The notes beneath the pieces were generated by a model. The model was given only the letters and a program-made list of their open reading frames with translations, made no database searches and had not been told where the DNA came from. A stretch of DNA of 14,591 nucleotides from Eudoraea sp. (GTDB taxonomy: Bacteria; Bacteroidota; Bacteroidia; Flavobacteriales; Flavobacteriaceae), in NCBI GenBank assembly GCA_013041785.1, contig JABDRK010000220.1:1-14591 (forward strand). Direction: 5' to 3'. Of the stretch, positions 7,090 through 13,801 are shown one piece after another. Both the position numbers and the translations under genes were made by a program. How positions within the stretch are numbered: position 1 is the first letter of the stretch; each line of letters begins with the position of its first letter.

Positions 7090-7659
7090 TTACTTGCTAT
7101 TGCTTTTGATCCTGTCTGCCAAAAGTTTTTTAGCCCGCAGTAGTTTCACTTTTATGTTGTTTACGGGTTCGTCCAGTTGTTTGGCGATATCTGCGTAGGA
7201 CAATTCATTAAAATACCGGAGGTTGATTACTTGTCGGTAGTGAGGCTTCAGTTCTTTGATATGGTGCAGCAGGGTAGCGAGATTTTGTTCAGTAATCAGG
7301 CGGTCTTCAGCTGTTGGGGCAACATCCAGCACTTTTTTAAGCGCTTCAGAATTGCCTGTATCGGATTGTTCCAATACATTGCGTTTCCGCTTTCGCAGAA
7401 GGTCTACATGCAGGTTTTTGGATATGGTAATAAGCCAGGTCCTGAACTCAAAGGAGTCATCATAGGTCTCTATCTTATCAAATGCTCTGGAAAAAGTGCG
7501 TATGGTAATATCTTCAGCGTCATTTTCATTTTTGGTACGCACCAGCTGGAAACCGTAGACATCATTCCAGAAGGTGTCCAGAAGTGTACTGAAGGCAATC
7601 TGATTGCCTTCTTTTGCTTTGTTAATGATGGCTTTTAAGGAGTCTTCTGCTGTATCCAA
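7090..7659 (-). CDS. ECF-type RNA polymerase sigma factor, TTG start
   Basis: 189 aa. Sigma region 2 spans about 21-92: NDAEDITIRTFSRAFDKIE (45-63) is the region 2.2 core-binding helix, EFRTWLITISKNLHVDLLRKRKR (71-93) the -10-contacting part. Region 4 spans about 122-182, with the helix-turn-helix in LSYADIAKQLDEPVNNIKVKL (153-173). The reading frame has no ATG or GTG: TTG at 7657-7659 is the only usual start codon between the upstream in-frame stop (7702-7704) and the conserved region, and no other Met occurs in the protein. A small inverted repeat (AAGCA at 7682-7686, TGCTT at 7692-7696) lies just upstream and might affect translation. It sits 42 bp after a small Cys-rich membrane protein in the same operon. 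No recognisable anti-sigma factor is adjacent, so its regulation is unknown. Confidence 0.9.
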   Translation of the reverse strand: MDTAEDSLKAIINKAKEGNQIAFSTLLDTFWNDVYGFQLVRTKNENDAEDITIRTFSRAFDKIETYDDSFEFRTWLITISKNLHVDLLRKRKRNVLEQSDTGNSEALKKVLDVAPTAEDRLITEQNLATLLHHIKELKPHYRQVINLRYFNELSYADIAKQLDEPVNNIKVKLLRAKKLLADRIKSNSK

Positions 7660-7701
7660 CCTGAGTACTTTAGCAAGAGGTAAGCAGGCAATGCTTGCGT
7701 G

Positions 7702-7902
7702 TCATGCACCTACCTCTTTTTTACAATCCTGCTCGCTAGGGAGTTTACCGCAATATCCACAGGCCTCACCTTCCTTATTAAGATAGGGATTCTGACTGGC
7801 ACAGGTACCCGCAAATTTGCCATCCTTTTTCGACCAAATTTTTATGGCAATTCCGGCAAAAGCAAGAGATAAAAGACCTATTGTTAGTAGGAGCAGTTTC
7901 AT
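7702..7902 (-). CDS. Small membrane-anchored four-cysteine protein
   Basis: 66 aa from ATG 7902; the frame is open further up to a TTG at 7959, but that part is the translated terminator and promoter, so ATG 7902 is the start. Residues 2-22 are a hydrophobic helix (signal anchor or signal peptide), followed by a basic/aromatic KIWSKKDGKF. The rest has four cysteines, C34, C48, C51 and C60, with CGYC at 48-51, spaced like a small metal-binding or disulfide knuckle. Similar short proteins are annotated only as 'membrane or secreted protein' in Flavobacteriaceae. The function is unknown. It leads a two-gene unit with the TTG-start sigma factor and has its own exact -7 element, so it could be a sensor or regulator of that sigma factor; this is inference from position only. 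Confidence 0.75.
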   Translation of the reverse strand: MKLLLLTIGLLSLAFAGIAIKIWSKKDGKFAGTCASQNPYLNKEGEACGYCGKLPSEQDCKKEVGA

Positions 7903-7917
7903 ACTAAAAATTTTGTA

Positions 7918-7925
7918 CAAAGATA
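7918..7925 (-). promoter_or_regulatory. -7 element for the small membrane protein/sigma operon
   Basis: TATCTTTG (minus) is an exact TAnnTTTG, the same octamer as at nif3. It gives a leader of about 10 nt to ATG 7902 and begins 7 bp after the terminator of the upstream anti-sigma gene. No clear -33 element is seen at normal spacing. Confidence 0.6.
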
Positions 7926-7932
7926 CAAAATA

Positions 7933-7954
7933 AATGCCCCAATAAAGGGGCATT
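7933..7954 (-). terminator. Intrinsic terminator of the sigma/anti-sigma operon
   Basis: Perfect 8-bp stem AATGCCCC / GGGGCATT with a 6-nt loop, 23 bp after the anti-sigma stop codon. Read on the minus strand it is followed by TATTTTG. It separates the sigma/anti-sigma operon from the next promoter. Confidence 0.8.
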
Positions 7955-7977
7955 ATCAATACATTAAAAATGGATCT

Positions 7978-8736
7978 TTAGTATTTGATATTGGCTACAA
8001 TGTTTTGTACCGTGGGCGTGTCATTTCCCCCTTTAGGCTCAATGGTTATGTAGCTTATTGCCTTTTCTGCATAAGGCAAGGCCAATAGTTTGTCTTTATC
8101 CTGAATCTCCTTGATAACCCCAAGGTTAACCATCTCGCCATTTACTTCGGCCCACATTTGATAGCATTTGTCCTCAGGAAGATGGGGGAGGTTTCTAACG
8201 TTGATGTAGGATAGTTTTTTCACCGGGTTGATGTATGCCACCGCTTTGAGCTCGCTGGCTTTCTTATTGCCATTGACCATATATTTTCGCGTGGATGGAT
8301 TGTTCAAAACAATGAATTGGTTTCGCACATCTTCCAACTGTGAGCGCATATCAGCCTCAAGCGTCTTGATCTTGTTATTGACAATGGTATTTTCCTGCTG
8401 CAGATTCTGACTTTGGTTCCAGAAGAAATATGATGAACCTGCGAATATAAAGGCGGCAATTGTGGCAGCAATAGCATATCTGCGGAATTTACGCCGACCG
8501 GCCTGTTGTGCCCGGATCCTGACTAAAATTTTCGTCTTGAGACCTTCCGGGGTTTTAAGGGCATGCATTTTAGCAAAGGTTTCCAGGTTTTCCTGAAGTT
8601 CATTATAAGTCTTTCTCACTTCAGGGTACATGGCAATATAGCGTTCCACTTGCTGGGATTCCTCAAGTGACGTATTGCCCAGGAGGTACTTTTCCAGTAA
8701 GTCTGTATCCAAGAATATCCGTATTTTGTCTTTCAT
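7978..8736 (-). CDS. RskA-like anti-sigma factor
   Basis: 252 aa, single-pass inner-membrane protein. Residues 1-75 form a helical cytoplasmic segment of the anti-sigma type ('LLEKYLLGNTSLEESQQVERYI'-like, shown here in part), expected to bind the sigma factor. A basic stretch (RRKFRR, 81-86) precedes one membrane helix (87-106), then a coiled coil (107-143) and a C-terminal RskA domain (about 163-250), with LPHLPEDKCYQMWAE (183-197), LGVI and the TIEPKGGNDTPT signature (231-242). RskA-type factors hold their ECF sigma factor until proteolysis releases it. It is encoded directly after its presumed target, overlapping by ATGA, which implies translational coupling and matched amounts. It lacks the HxxxCxxC zinc motif of ZAS anti-sigma factors, as expected for this type. 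An intrinsic terminator follows. Confidence 0.9.
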   Translation of the reverse strand: MKDKIRIFLDTDLLEKYLLGNTSLEESQQVERYIAMYPEVRKTYNELQENLETFAKMHALKTPEGLKTKILVRIRAQQAGRRKFRRYAIAATIAAFIFAGSSYFFWNQSQNLQQENTIVNNKIKTLEADMRSQLEDVRNQFIVLNNPSTRKYMVNGNKKASELKAVAYINPVKKLSYINVRNLPHLPEDKCYQMWAEVNGEMVNLGVIKEIQDKDKLLALPYAEKAISYITIEPKGGNDTPTVQNIVANIKY

Positions 8737-9299
8737 AATATTGCAATTAACAAGGGTATCAAAACCATGCCATTCCCATAAATTTTCCGAAGCTCCCTTA
8801 AACCGATCTTTAATCTCGATTTAATTGTACCCAGAGGAATGTCGAGTTCGTCACTGGCTTCCTGCTGGGTCATTCCCTGGAAAAAAAGGGCATCAAGCAC
8901 GATCTGGTATTTGGGTTCAATTTTTTCCAAATGCTCCCGAACGTCCATAAATTCGGGCTTGATTTTGTCGACACCTAAATTATATACGTTTGAAACATCT
9001 ATTTGGATTTCTTTCTCAGATTTGGTGCTCAGGCTTCTTAACTTGTCAATAGCCGTATTCCGGGTAATACGAAACAACCAGGTGAAGAGTTTGGCCTTGG
9101 TAGAATCATAAGAATCTCCCTTTTTCCATATTTTGACAAAACTTTCCTGCAGGACATCCTGAGCCAATTCTTCATCCTTCACTACTTTATAGGCTACCCC
9201 GTAAAGTGTGTCCCCATAATGCTCATATAAGAGGGAAATAGCCTTTTCATTCTGTTCTCCAAGGAGTTCAACTATATGTCTTTCAAGTAGTGTGCTCAT
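8733..9299 (-). CDS. ECF RNA polymerase sigma factor partnered with RskA-like anti-sigma
   Basis: 188 aa from ATG 9299; another ATG at 9338 would add 13 residues, but the conserved part begins directly after MSTLLERHIV. Sigma region 2 covers about 18-92, with AQDVLQESFVKIWKK (46-60) and LFTWLFRITRNTAIDKLR (71-88). Region 4 covers about 120-174, with the helix-turn-helix in MTQQEASDELDIPLGTIKSR (143-162). The type resembles SigK/SigL-like ECF factors paired with RskA regulators. The last ten residues (VLIPLLIAIL) are strongly hydrophobic, unusual for a soluble sigma factor, and lie at the ATGA overlap with the anti-sigma gene. The upstream region has no good TAnnTTTG match, so the operon may use an alternative promoter, possibly its own sigma factor. 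Confidence 0.92.
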   Translation of the reverse strand: MSTLLERHIVELLGEQNEKAISLLYEHYGDTLYGVAYKVVKDEELAQDVLQESFVKIWKKGDSYDSTKAKLFTWLFRITRNTAIDKLRSLSTKSEKEIQIDVSNVYNLGVDKIKPEFMDVREHLEKIEPKYQIVLDALFFQGMTQQEASDELDIPLGTIKSRLKIGLRELRKIYGNGMVLIPLLIAIL

Positions 9300-9410
9300 T
9301 GTGCTTTTTGTACGGGCTTCCCGGTAGAGAGACGGCATCCAAAGGCCGTAATTTTCCCGTATATAGAGTAAACGCTAAATTATAAAATTGATTGCAAAAC
9401 TCGCGATATG

Positions 9411-9425
9411 AATTGCAATTCGATA
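9411..9425. repeat. 15-bp shared element, copy 2 (upstream of the sigma operon)
   Basis: AATTGCAATTCGATA, identical to 5962-5976, with the 10-bp palindrome AATTGCAATT. It lies about 112 bp upstream of the sigma factor ATG (9299), again in a long gap preceding a minus-strand regulatory gene. Confidence 0.45.
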
Positions 9426-9427
9426 GG

Positions 9428-9448
9428 TGTACAATTGGTTATTGTACA
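9428..9448. repeat. Perfect 8-bp inverted repeat, possible operator
   Basis: TGTACAAT, 5-nt spacer, ATTGTACA. The 21-bp dyad has the size and symmetry of a dimeric regulator's site and starts 3 bp after the shared 15-mer. It lacks a T-tract on either strand close by that would make it a clear terminator. Confidence 0.5.
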
Positions 9449-9576
9449 TTTTGTTTTTGGTTAGTTTGGTTTGGTATAACCACTGGTGTTTCATCAGGGG
9501 TTATTCTAAATCTTACAATCGGTATTGAACCGCTGAATCAAATATTCACTTCTGTACCAAAAACCTCCTGAGTTAT

Positions 9577-10593
9577 TCACCCGATTATATTCACTTCTGG
9601 CATGAGTTCTATGCCAAAAATGCTGGCCACCTCAGCCTGAATCTTTCTGGCTAAATCCAGAATCTCCTTACCACTTGCATTACCATGATTTACAAGTACA
9701 AGGGCCTGGTTCTTATGTACGCCAGCATCCCCAAACCGCTTTCCCTTAAAATCACATTGATCAATTAACCATGCAGCGGGTATTTTATATTGCCCTTCTG
9801 CCATCTCATAGGAGGGGAGGTCGGGGAATTTTATGATCAGTTCTTTATACTTTGAATCTTCAATAACGGGATTTTTAAAGAAACTACCACTATTCCCTAA
9901 TTCTTTTGGGTCCGGGAGTTTCCGGCTACGGATGGCGATAACTGCGTTTGCAATGTCTTTAATACCAGGTTCTGATATTCCCCTTTCGGCCAACTCCGCC
10001 TTTAGCGGGGCGTAATTTACGTTGGTTTTGTGTTCTTTTTTGCTAAGTCTTAGATCCACTGCAGTAATAATATAAAGTCCCTTTCCTTCCCGTTTAAAAA
10101 AGGAATCACGATACCCAAAGTTACAGGCCTCGTTGGAAAAGGTATGTATTTCCCTGCTTGGGACATGCATCGCATGGCAACGTACAAGTACATCTTTGAT
10201 TTCAACCCCATAAGCACCAATATTCTGGATAGGGGCTGTCCCCGTATTGCCTGGTATGAGTGCCAGACTTTCCAATCCGCCATAATTCCGCTCCAAGGTC
10301 CAGAGCACCAGATCATGCCAGTTTTCACCCGCCATAATCCGAAGGACAATTTCGGAATCATCCTCATGCACTATTTCCTTGCCCTTCAGATTAAGGTAAA
10401 GCACCAGCCGATCTAAATCGGCCGTAAGCAGCAGGTTACTGCCTCCACTGAGCACAAAAATTTCAGGATAACCCTTGAGTTCAAGCGCCGATTTTAATTC
10501 AGCCAGGTTGTTGATTTCTTTAAAATAACGGGCCCTGACCTCAATGCCGAAGGTGTTATAAGGTTTGAGAGATACATTTTCCTGAATAATCAC
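9577..10593 (-). CDS. murB: UDP-N-acetylenolpyruvoylglucosamine reductase MurB
   Basis: 338 aa, the length of E. coli-type (type I) MurB. It reduces UDP-GlcNAc-enolpyruvate to UDP-MurNAc with NADPH and FAD, the second committed step of peptidoglycan synthesis, in the cytoplasm. FAD-binding motifs: NTFGIEVRA (13-21), LSGGSNLLL (48-56), PGNTGTAPIQNIGAYG (114-129). Active-site residues: R162 in GYRDSFFK, S237 in NSGSFFKNP (proton donor) and E333 in MPEVNIIG; Y196 and the PAAWLIDQCDFKG block are also present. The start codon is GTG (10591-10593) and overlaps the aminotransferase stop as GTGA; there is no ATG in frame before the conserved region. Translation is therefore probably coupled to the upstream gene. 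Confidence 0.96.
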   Translation of the reverse strand: MIIQENVSLKPYNTFGIEVRARYFKEINNLAELKSALELKGYPEIFVLSGGSNLLLTADLDRLVLYLNLKGKEIVHEDDSEIVLRIMAGENWHDLVLWTLERNYGGLESLALIPGNTGTAPIQNIGAYGVEIKDVLVRCHAMHVPSREIHTFSNEACNFGYRDSFFKREGKGLYIITAVDLRLSKKEHKTNVNYAPLKAELAERGISEPGIKDIANAVIAIRSRKLPDPKELGNSGSFFKNPVIEDSKYKELIIKFPDLPSYEMAEGQYKIPAAWLIDQCDFKGKRFGDAGVHKNQALVLVNHGNASGKEILDLARKIQAEVASIFGIELMPEVNIIG

Positions 10594-11783
10594 TGGGCTT
10601 GGTATTTGATTAATCCTTCACGGAGTATCTGTACGGCCTTTTTAAGACTTTCCTTTTCAAGTACGTATGCGATTCGGATCTGATTTTTCCCCAATCCTGA
10701 AGAAGCGTAGAAACCTGCTGCCGGGGCTACCATGACGGTTTCCCCATTATACTCAAAGGACTCCAGCAACCATTGCGCAAAGTCGTCTGCGTCAGCTACA
10801 GGGAGTTCTGCGATACAATAAAAGGCACCACGGGGCCGGGCCACTTTTATCCCTTTAATTTTTTCTAATTCCTCAATAAGCAAATCCCGCCTTTCTACAT
10901 ATTCTTCCTTTACCTCATCAAAATAGGACTGGGGGGTATCCAGTGCGGCTTCACTTGCAATTTGTGCATAGGTTGGTGGCGATAGTCGGGCCTGAGCAAA
11001 TTTCAAGGCCGTTTGAATCACTTCCTGATTACGTGAGACCAGGCACCCTATACGGGCCCCGCACATGCTGTATCTTTTGGATACCGAGTCTACCAACAGG
11101 GCCTGTTTCTGTATCTCCGGATAATTCAGAATGGAATGGTGGGTACTCCCGTCGTACGTAAACTCCCGGTATACTTCATCCGCGATTAAAAAGATATCGT
11201 GTTTCTTTACCAGTTTTACCAGTTTTTCGATCTCTTCCTGGCTGTATAAGTATCCTGTGGGATTCCCGGGATTACAGATCAAAATGGCCCTGGTTTTGGG
11301 GCCGATAAGCGCCTCAAAGGACTCGATAGGGGGTAGCGCAAAATTGTTTTCGATTTTTGAGACTATAGGTACTACGGTAACCCCCATTGCGGTTGCAAAA
11401 CCATTGTAATTGGCATAAAAGGGTTCCGGGATTATAATTTCATCCCCAAAATCGGCAATGGTGCCCATGGCAAAGGAAAGGGCCTCCGATCCACCCGTGG
11501 TGACCAGGATTTCATTTGCTTGCAGTTCGATCCCTAATTTGGCATAATAAGCTGCAATTTTAAGGCGATACTGTTCCGAACCTTCTGTACGGCTATAGGC
11601 CAGGACTTCAATGGTATTATTTTTTACTGCATCAAGGGCTAGCTGTGGTGTTTTGATATCGGGTTGTCCGATATTCAGGTGGTACACATGTATACCGCGG
11701 GCCTTTGCCGCTTCGGCATAGGGCACCAGCTTTCGGATCGGTGATTCGGGCATTAGCTGCCCTTTGTTGGAAATTGATGGCAT
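10590..11783 (-). CDS. Class I/II PLP-dependent aminotransferase (aspartate aminotransferase-like)
   Basis: 397 aa, cytoplasmic, fold-type I. PLP residues are all present: TTGGSEA (95-101) phosphate loop, NPGNPTG (171-177) with N174, D202 and Y205 in ADEVYREF, Schiff-base lysine K236 in SVSKRYSMCGARIG (233-246) with R244, and substrate-carboxylate R370 in NQIRIAYVL. The opening 'LNIGQPDI' (36-43) is typical of the AspC/Iγ group. Candidate substrates are aspartate, alanine or aromatic amino acids, with 2-oxoglutarate as acceptor; sequence reading alone does not settle this. It is co-transcribed with murB (4-bp overlap), an association of convenience or a link between amino-acid supply and wall synthesis. 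It diverges from the PDZ protease across about 150 bp. Confidence 0.93.
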   Translation of the reverse strand: MPSISNKGQLMPESPIRKLVPYAEAAKARGIHVYHLNIGQPDIKTPQLALDAVKNNTIEVLAYSRTEGSEQYRLKIAAYYAKLGIELQANEILVTTGGSEALSFAMGTIADFGDEIIIPEPFYANYNGFATAMGVTVVPIVSKIENNFALPPIESFEALIGPKTRAILICNPGNPTGYLYSQEEIEKLVKLVKKHDIFLIADEVYREFTYDGSTHHSILNYPEIQKQALLVDSVSKRYSMCGARIGCLVSRNQEVIQTALKFAQARLSPPTYAQIASEAALDTPQSYFDEVKEEYVERRDLLIEELEKIKGIKVARPRGAFYCIAELPVADADDFAQWLLESFEYNGETVMVAPAAGFYASSGLGKNQIRIAYVLEKESLKKAVQILREGLIKYQAQ

Positions 11784-11801
11784 AGGAAATGAATTGTACT
11801 A

Positions 11802-11809
11802 CAAAAATG
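11802..11809 (-). promoter_or_regulatory. Possible -7 element for aminotransferase-murB
   Basis: CATTTTTG on the minus strand differs from TAnnTTTG at the first base only. It would give a leader of about 13 nt before ATG 11783. Weak, but the position is right and the next upstream gene is divergent, so a promoter must lie in this 150-bp gap. Confidence 0.3.
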
Positions 11810-11898
11810 AGAATTCGCAGCGGACCCTACAATATAAAAAGACCCCCCATTAGGACTAAGGTAATGTTAAAAAAAGTGATTTAATGCTCAATTTTCGC

Positions 11899-11906
11899 TA
11901 ACTTTA
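11899..11906 (+). promoter_or_regulatory. Possible -7 element for the PDZ protease gene
   Basis: TAACTTTA on the plus strand differs from TAnnTTTG only at the last base and would place the start of transcription about 20 nt before the TTG start at 11934. No -33 element is visible at normal spacing. Confidence 0.3.
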
Positions 11907-11933
11907 ATAGGCAACAAATTAATTATTAGGGTT

Positions 11934-13268
11934 TTGCGATTTATTTTGAGCATTTTCGTACTATCAGTTTCCTTTTTGCCTTTAAAAGGAAATTCCCAGT
12001 CTTTTGCCCTTTCCAAGGGGAAAAAGATGGAGAAAGTGCACTTTGAACTCATCAATAATTTAGTGATCATCCCCATGGAGATCAATGGCGCGGAACTTAC
12101 GTTTATTTTAGATTCCGGGGTAAGCAAACCTATATTGTTCAATTTATACGACCAGGATTCCCTACAGCTCAACAATGTATCTGAAATCACCATAAATGGG
12201 TTGGGAGAGGGAACACCCATTAAAGCCCTGAGGTCTTACGGGAACAACTTTAGGCTCAAAGGGTTGAAAAACAACAACCAACAGGTGTATGTGGTGCTGG
12301 ACAAGGAAATGAATTTTTCCACCTCCCTGGGAATACCTGTTCATGGGATAATCGGCTATGATCTCTTCAAGGATTTTGTTGTAGATATCAACTACGGCTC
12401 CAAAGTGATCAAGTTTATAGACCCGGAACAATACACCCCCAAAACGGGTAAGAAGTATGAAACACTTCCACTAACAATCCATCGGAACAAAGCCTTTGTG
12501 ACTGGCGAAGTACAGCTTAAGAATGAACCCAATATCCCCGTAAAACTCCTGGTGGACACGGGAAGTAGTGATGCCATATGGCTTTTCCAGGATCAGAATA
12601 AGGGCCTTGGAATTCCTGATAAAAATTATGAAGATTATCTGGGTAAGGGCTTAAATGGACACATTTTTGGAAAAAGGACACGGGTGAAAAGCCTGAAAAT
12701 AGGAAGCTTCACCCTTACAGATGCCAAGGCCGCATTTCCCAACATGGAATGTTTTGGGTCATATACAGATCTGGGCGACCGTAATGGTAGTGTTGGAGGA
12801 GAAGTGCTAAGAAGATTTAATATTGTCTTCAATTATCCGCAAAAACAAATCACTATCAGGAAAAATGGAAATTTCAAACTTCCTTTCCAATACAATCTGA
12901 GTGGCCTGGAATTGCAGCATAATGGGATGCGATATATTGCAGAGCGCATAGCGGATGCAAAAGGGATGATATCCGATGATTCACAAACCTTTGGGAATGT
13001 ACAGATCCTGATGCAGAATACCACGCGGCTTAGTCTGGTTCCGGAAATTGTGGTTTCAGGTATTCGTGCGGGTAGTCCGGCAGCCCAGGCCGGATTGAAG
13101 GAAGGTGATGTTATCCTTGCTGTGAATGGTAAAAATGTTTACCGATACAAACTCCAGGAGGTCCTGAAAATGATCAATGAAAAAGAAGGAAAACGTGTAA
13201 AATTACTAATAGAACGCCTCAATAAGGACCTTGTGTTCAGCTTCGTCCTGGAAGACGTTTTTGAATAA
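11934..13268 (+). CDS. Exported retropepsin-like aspartyl protease with PDZ domain, TTG start
   Basis: 444 aa. Residues 1-22 form a signal peptide (ILSIFVLSVSFLPL core), so the protein acts in the periplasm or at the surface. Two tandem aspartyl protease halves follow: the first has D60-S-G in ELTFILDSGVSK and GIIGYDLFKDF (138-148); the second has D208-T-G in VKLLVDTGSSD and GSVGGEVLRRF (285-295). They should form a pseudo-dimer with one active site. A PDZ domain covers about 366-436, with the AGSPAAQAGLKEGDVI stretch (379-394). The substrate is unknown; related proteins are common in Bacteroidota. The start must be TTG 11934 if the signal peptide is to be kept: the frame is open back to a TGA at 11877-11879 but contains no ATG, and the first ATG is residue 32. 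A bidirectional terminator follows. Confidence 0.9.
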   Translation: MRFILSIFVLSVSFLPLKGNSQSFALSKGKKMEKVHFELINNLVIIPMEINGAELTFILDSGVSKPILFNLYDQDSLQLNNVSEITINGLGEGTPIKALRSYGNNFRLKGLKNNNQQVYVVLDKEMNFSTSLGIPVHGIIGYDLFKDFVVDINYGSKVIKFIDPEQYTPKTGKKYETLPLTIHRNKAFVTGEVQLKNEPNIPVKLLVDTGSSDAIWLFQDQNKGLGIPDKNYEDYLGKGLNGHIFGKRTRVKSLKIGSFTLTDAKAAFPNMECFGSYTDLGDRNGSVGGEVLRRFNIVFNYPQKQITIRKNGNFKLPFQYNLSGLELQHNGMRYIAERIADAKGMISDDSQTFGNVQILMQNTTRLSLVPEIVVSGIRAGSPAAQAGLKEGDVILAVNGKNVYRYKLQEVLKMINEKEGKRVKLLIERLNKDLVFSFVLEDVFE

Positions 13269-13270
13269 AA

Positions 13271-13294
13271 AAACCCGGTCTCTCAACCGGGTTT
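13271..13294. terminator. Bidirectional intrinsic terminator
   Basis: Perfect 9-bp stem AAACCCGGT / ACCGGGTTT with a 6-nt loop, between the convergent PDZ protease and DUF1573 genes. The plus strand continues with ATTGTTTTCTT, the minus strand with TTTTATTC after a T-rich arm, so it can end both transcripts. Confidence 0.88.
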
Positions 13295-13314
13295 ATTGTT
13301 TTCTTACCAAGGTG

Positions 13315-13701
13315 TTATTTTCCGCTTATCGCTTTAACTTCACCTTTGATTTTAAGTACTTTCGTAGGCGTATCGGCATTGGAAATCACAGTAATAGCCT
13401 TACGGATTGGACCAACGCGTTTGGTATCATATTTAACCTGGATTTCACCGGTTTGACCAGGTAAAATGGGATCTTCTGGCTTTTTTGGGATGGTACATCC
13501 ACAGCTTGAGCTAACCTTGCTGATAATAAGCGGGGCGTCACCCGTATTGGTAAACTCGAAGATGCGCACACCATCACTGCCCTTTTCAATTACCCCATAG
13601 TCCAGGGTTTCCGCCTTAAACGCAATCTTTGCAGTTTTTTGCTGAGCTTGTATACTTAGCGAAAGTAGGCCTACAAATAATACAATAACTACATTTTTCA
13701 T
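13315..13701 (-). CDS. DUF1573 exported protein
   Basis: 128 aa. Residues 1-20 form a signal peptide ending SIQAQ. The mature part is an all-beta Ig/MSP-like domain of the DUF1573 type: 'LDYGVIEKGSDGVRIFEFTNTGDAPLII' pattern (33-60, shown as family layout), SSSCGCTIP with C67 and C69, PILPGQTGEIQVKYDT (78-93) and the closing TKVLKIKGEV. The CGC pair is conserved in the family and may form a disulfide or bind something, but the function is unknown. These short forms are abundant in Bacteroidota and are often next to valS, as here. A full-consensus promoter lies upstream, suggesting strong housekeeping expression, and a shared terminator lies downstream. Confidence 0.9.
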   Translation of the reverse strand: MKNVVIVLFVGLLSLSIQAQQKTAKIAFKAETLDYGVIEKGSDGVRIFEFTNTGDAPLIISKVSSSCGCTIPKKPEDPILPGQTGEIQVKYDTKRVGPIRKAITVISNADTPTKVLKIKGEVKAISGK

Positions 13702-13725
13702 TGTTTTTCAGTTTTGGGTGAATCT

Positions 13726-13757
13726 CAAATGTATACGATTTACGATCAACATCCAAA
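13726..13757 (-). promoter_or_regulatory. Full-consensus Bacteroidota promoter of the DUF1573 gene
   Basis: Minus strand: TTTG at 13757-13754, 20-nt spacer, TACATTTG at 13733-13726. Both boxes and the spacing agree with the TTTG/TAnnTTTG pattern. Transcription would start near 13719, about 18 nt before the ATG. Confidence 0.8.
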
Positions 13758-13762
13758 ATTCT

Positions 13763-13792
13763 TTTGTTATGTTCTAACGTTACTTATTTTTG
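13763..13792 (+). promoter_or_regulatory. Promoter of the valS leader
   Basis: Plus strand: TTTG at 13763-13766, 18-nt spacer, TATTTTTG at 13785-13792 (exact TAnnTTTG). Its -33 box is 5 bp from that of the DUF1573 promoter on the other strand. Transcription would begin near 13799, three bases before the left arm of the leader hairpin, about 100 nt ahead of valS. Confidence 0.7.
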
Positions 13793-13801
13793 TTTCGTAT
13801 T

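Larger units (their letters stand above)
9300..9576. other. 277-bp non-coding region between murB and the sigma operon
   Basis: No gene is supported. The region holds the sigma-operon promoter and the murB 3' end. Seen here: the second copy of the 15-bp element (9411-9425), a perfect 8-bp inverted repeat (9428-9448), a T/G-rich plus-strand tract (about 9447-9475, repeated TTTGG), and an imperfect inverted repeat, ATAACC-A-CTG at 9476-9485 with CAG-G-GGTTAT at 9495-9504. That last repeat is not followed by T residues on the minus strand, so I do not call it a murB terminator. Confidence 0.6.

Noticed and set aside
7041..7112. 10-bp inverted repeat GGATCAAAAG / CTTTTGATCC flanking the end of the sigma gene and its downstream gap
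   Set aside because: The arms are 52 bp apart, one lies in coding sequence, and no T-tract or conserved structure links them. The short GAAG/CTTC stem inside is also too weak to call a terminator.
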